Positions 61,698 to 64,000 of a stretch of 64,000 bases of DNA are shown piece after piece. Each line of letters starts with the position of its first letter. Position 1 is the stretch's first letter. Source of the stretch: CBDDKZ01 sp965230415 (GTDB lineage: Bacteria > Bacteroidota > Bacteroidia > Cytophagales > JAAEPT01); the NCBI GenBank assembly GCA_965230415.1, contig CBDDKZ010000005.1, forward strand, positions 4,154,001 to 4,218,000, in the 5' to 3' direction. Both the position numbers and the translations under genes were made by a program. Below the pieces are notes generated by a model, which saw only the letters and a program-made list of their open reading frames with translations, did no database searches and was not told the DNA's origin.

Positions 61698-62384
61698 TCA
61701 ATCCTGATACAGTGAAATTCCGTTGGTGTCAGTTATAAGGTATTCGGTCATGCAATCGAAAAAAGGGCGCATTTGTTCGAAAGCTTCATTAAACAAGCTG
61801 GCCGGATCCTGACTAAATACCTGATCGTCGGTAAAGGGTTTTTTTACAAGAAATTGTTTATAACGGAGTAGGTCTATATGGGGATGTTCCTTAGGGAATC
61901 CTTTGGGAGCAGTCTTTAATTGTTCACCCAAAAGGCTTCCAAAATTAGCAGTGAAATTGTTTGAAGATAGGATGTCTTTCAGTAGATCCCCTTGTAAGTC
62001 AATGTGTTCGCGAATTAGTTTCAAATCGTCTTTGTGCGGACCCCAAAAACCACCGGCGGCAAATGAGTTTCCAGGCTGTATGTGAAAATAGTAGCCACCC
62101 CTTAATTGATTCGTTGCTCTGCTAAAACCACCGCCGAAGTTGTTTTTATAAGGTGTTTTATCTTTTGAGAAACGTATATCTCTATAGATGCGCTGAAGGC
62201 TTTTTTTCCCGGAAGGAGTAGAAATATCGTCGTGCTGTTTGATTAAACGAAGCAACTCTTCTGCAAAGGATATTACCTCATCATGTGCTTCAAGGTATTT
62301 ATTTTTGTTTAATTCGAACCAGTTTCGATTATTATTCGCTCTTATTGCAATCAAAAAATCAGAGGTAATGGAAGATAGCTGCAT
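61698..62384 (-). CDS. DUF2461 family protein
   Basis: 228 residues. 'LKANNNRNWFELNKNKYLEA'-type start (here 'IAIRANNNRNWFELNKNKYL'), 'RIYRDIRFSKDKTPYKNNFG' and 'GGYYFHIQPGNSFAAGGFWG' are the conserved blocks of DUF2461 (TIGR02453). Function unknown in bacteria; cytoplasmic by sequence. It converges with moaCB, with a 21-bp gap. Confidence 0.9.
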   Translation of the reverse strand: MQLSSITSDFLIAIRANNNRNWFELNKNKYLEAHDEVISFAEELLRLIKQHDDISTPSGKKSLQRIYRDIRFSKDKTPYKNNFGGGFSRATNQLRGGYYFHIQPGNSFAAGGFWGPHKDDLKLIREHIDLQGDLLKDILSSNNFTANFGSLLGEQLKTAPKGFPKEHPHIDLLRYKQFLVKKPFTDDQVFSQDPASLFNEAFEQMRPFFDCMTEYLITDTNGISLYQD

Positions 62385-62432
62385 GTATTATAAGTTTTTA
62401 CATAAATATAAGCAACCTCCCCGAATAAGGTA

Positions 62433-63062
62433 TTAGATTATATTAAATAATGCGTAAGCATAAATATAAAACCTTAATAGTCGCAATAAGCCAAATAGGA
62501 GGTAGTTCTTAAACCGGTAATTAATTAACCCTGCTGCAAGGCTGCTTATAGCAAACGGCAAAGGTAGAAGCGCCCCTACAATTATTAAGAAACCTCCCCA
62601 TTTTCGTACATTTGTTATGTGGTGAGCGATCTTATTTTCAAGGTAATTATGTATTGAAGGAATATGAAGAATACCTTTTCCAATGAAGTAGGCCACAACA
62701 CCTCCCAGGTAGGAAAGAATAGCCAGTAGCGATAATAGAGCTATTGGGTTGGCTGATTTTAGTGACCAATAGATGAATATCTCAGGAGGCAAAAGGCCCA
62801 ATATTGATTCTGATGTGAAGAATATGGCCAAAATACCCAGAGGAGAGTAATTATTTACTACATGGTTCATGGCATCGCTGAAGTCAAAAACAAATTTATC
62901 TATCAACCATAATCCTAAAATAGCAGCTGATATTGGTACTATTGCTTTCTTGAGACTAGTGCCTACAAAAGAATAAAATCCAGTGTAGCGATAGTATCTA
63001 TGCAAAACCTGAATTTTTGCGGGAGTCTTTTCGTTTTTATTCATCAAATCATTCATATCCAC
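62433..63062 (-). CDS. VTT/DedA-like membrane protein
   Basis: 209 residues, five or six hydrophobic segments. 'AIFFTSESILGLLPPEIFIY' (first half with Glu and Pro-Pro), 'LGGVVAYFIGKGI' and 'KWGGFLIIVGALLPLPFAIS' (G...R..P-like reentrant loop) match the VTT/SNARE-associated fold of DedA proteins, which work in lipid flipping. The usual basic residue in the second loop is replaced, so it is a divergent member. Start Met63062 or the inner Met at residue 3. Confidence 0.72.
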   Translation of the reverse strand: MDMNDLMNKNEKTPAKIQVLHRYYRYTGFYSFVGTSLKKAIVPISAAILGLWLIDKFVFDFSDAMNHVVNNYSPLGILAIFFTSESILGLLPPEIFIYWSLKSANPIALLSLLAILSYLGGVVAYFIGKGILHIPSIHNYLENKIAHHITNVRKWGGFLIIVGALLPLPFAISSLAAGLINYRFKNYLLFGLLRLLRFYIYAYALFNII

Positions 63063-63313
63063 TTCTCTTTTCCTGACTAGTTGATCGTTTTGATAAGGTA
63101 AATTTGAAACTCTGAAGGCAGCAAGGGCGTACGGATATGCTGTGGTATCCTGTCAGGTTCTCTTTTAATATCAATAATATTTACGTAAAAAACACGCTAA
63201 ACATTTGTTTATTACATTCAATTTCGATGAATACCTTATTTTCTTCCACGAAAATATTTACGGGTTTGTTAGTAAGTTAAGAACCATTATTACGTAATTG
63301 AAGTTTGTTAATT

Positions 63314-64000
63314 ATGAAAAATAAATTCGCGCTTCTACTTCTTGTCTTACTCCAATTTGTTTTTACAAAAAGCTTGAAAGCATACAATGATCGCATAATT
63401 GTTTTCACATCATATGAAGATTCCAATGCGGTGTTGTTACACTTTAACAAGAATTATCTTCCCAACATCCAATCGTTTTCCGAAGATATGGAGATTGTGG
63501 TAGATATTGTAGAAGCCGAAGAGGGAGTACCTGAAGGGCTTACATCTTTACCCGCAATTTATTACATAGATGAACAAGGAAGGAAGTTCTATTTTAAAGG
63601 AAGGTATGCTGAGTTACAACGCTTAAAAACCTTCATAACGACTCATCGCGTATTAGACCTGAAGGAAGAAGCTTTGACAAAGCAGGATTTCTTCTGGATG
63701 AAATACCCTCGAGGCTTTGAAGTTGGATTGGTTTATAAAAGATTTCCTCTGGTAACCGCTGCATCTCAAAGCGCCAATAATGATGTTGAGAATCGTATAA
63801 ACAACGCACTGAAAAAGAATCTGCTCTGTTATAAATGGACTGCTCAGCGAACACTTCCTGAGCATAGTAAACTTTATTACGTAAATATATATCCCTATTT
63901 ATCCGAAGAAGGGATCTATTATTTGAAGTATGAACTGTTTTCACAACATAGCTGTCACGAACCTGTCATAAGCCATATTGAGAATGCTTTTTCCGGGCCT
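63314..64000 (+). CDS. Hypothetical secreted protein, N-terminal part (runs off the window)
   Basis: Open from the ATG at 63314 to the window end with no stop, at least 229 residues. It has a signal peptide (~1-24, 'MKNKFALLLLVLLQF' then 'KSLKAY'). The next ~85 residues ('DRIIVFTSYEDSNAVLLHFN', 'LTSLPAIYYIDEQGRKFYFK') look like a thioredoxin-fold or similar alpha/beta domain without a CxxC motif. The part after that is not recognised. A real gene is likely from its length and clean signal peptide. Confidence 0.7.
   Translation, partial: MKNKFALLLLVLLQFVFTKSLKAYNDRIIVFTSYEDSNAVLLHFNKNYLPNIQSFSEDMEIVVDIVEAEEGVPEGLTSLPAIYYIDEQGRKFYFKGRYAELQRLKTFITTHRVLDLKEEALTKQDFFWMKYPRGFEVGLVYKRFPLVTAASQSANNDVENRINNALKKNLLCYKWTAQRTLPEHSKLYYVNIYPYLSEEGIYYLKYELFSQHSCHEPVISHIENAFSGP

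Overview
The window looks like a chromosome segment of a marine-type Bacteroidota bacterium, probably a member of the Cytophagales. The signs are: type IX secretion (T9SS) C-terminal sorting domains on secreted proteins (ends of the genes at 1-382, 485-2134 and 46925-49177); promoters of the Bacteroidota form TTG-N19/20-TAnnTTTG; TonB receptor, DUF4374 and DUF5916 families; a ferredoxin-type 2-oxoacid oxidoreductase (KorAB); and almost no Shine-Dalgarno sequences. No rRNA and no CRISPR array was seen. There is one tRNA (Lys, TTT).

Layout. (1) 1-2134: the tail of one T9SS-exported protein and a beta-helix T9SS protein, converging on a perfect bidirectional terminator. (2) 2352-13901, minus strand: one tightly overlapping operon for a complete type II secretion/pseudopilus machine (order of transcription: GspG-like, A24 prepilin peptidase, GspE, GspD, GspL-like, GspM-like, a three-repeat lipoprotein, GspC-like, a MORN-repeat protein, GspK-like, GspI-like, GspJ-like, GspF). 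(3) 14368-30170: the most interesting region. A 34-residue peptide ending in two GGTHCC repeats is followed by a small WH-motif protein and by an Ig-like/PqqD-like protein. Next come a TonB receptor, a DUF4374 lipoprotein, an ABC exporter (one ATPase, two DUF3526-type permeases), a DUF5916 protein and a MATE exporter. A Fur-family repressor, a theta-type (LCIB-like) carbonic anhydrase and a COG0523 metal-chaperone GTPase follow. Four promoters in this stretch carry related 13-bp dyads in exactly the same phase over the -33 TTG, so I propose one metal-responsive (probably zinc, Zur-like) regulon with a possible ribosomal peptide metallophore or metal-binding peptide at its head.

(4) 30191-33446: rlmD, an SDR oxidoreductase, a TPR/SH3 membrane protein and tRNA-Lys with its own perfect promoter and terminator. 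(5) 33485-43350: an accessory block beside the tRNA. It has a 4.25-kb satellite of 13 copies of a 341/342-bp unit with a large palindrome in each unit, then a head-to-tail array of three 1630-bp IS110-family elements plus a 159-bp remnant. The array has split a perfect 13-bp-arm hairpin, whose halves remain at both ends. (6) 43361-49756: a small unknown gene, an SRAP (YedK/HMCES) protein, a TonB-like protein, a WlbB-type sugar acetyltransferase, a DUF3592-like protein, a large secreted glycoside-hydrolase-like T9SS protein and a lone response regulator. (7) 50352-55551: a four-gene cassette (GNAT-like acyltransferase, ThiF/E1-like adenylating protein, 7TMR-DISM histidine kinase, receiver-kinase hybrid) that looks like an undescribed signalling module. 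(8) 55714-58588: korAB. (9) 58877-61676: molybdenum cofactor operon moeA-moaD-moaE-moaCB. (10) 61698-64000: DUF2461 protein, a VTT/DedA-like membrane protein and the beginning of an unknown secreted protein.

All identifications come from reading motifs and context by eye; no database search was run.
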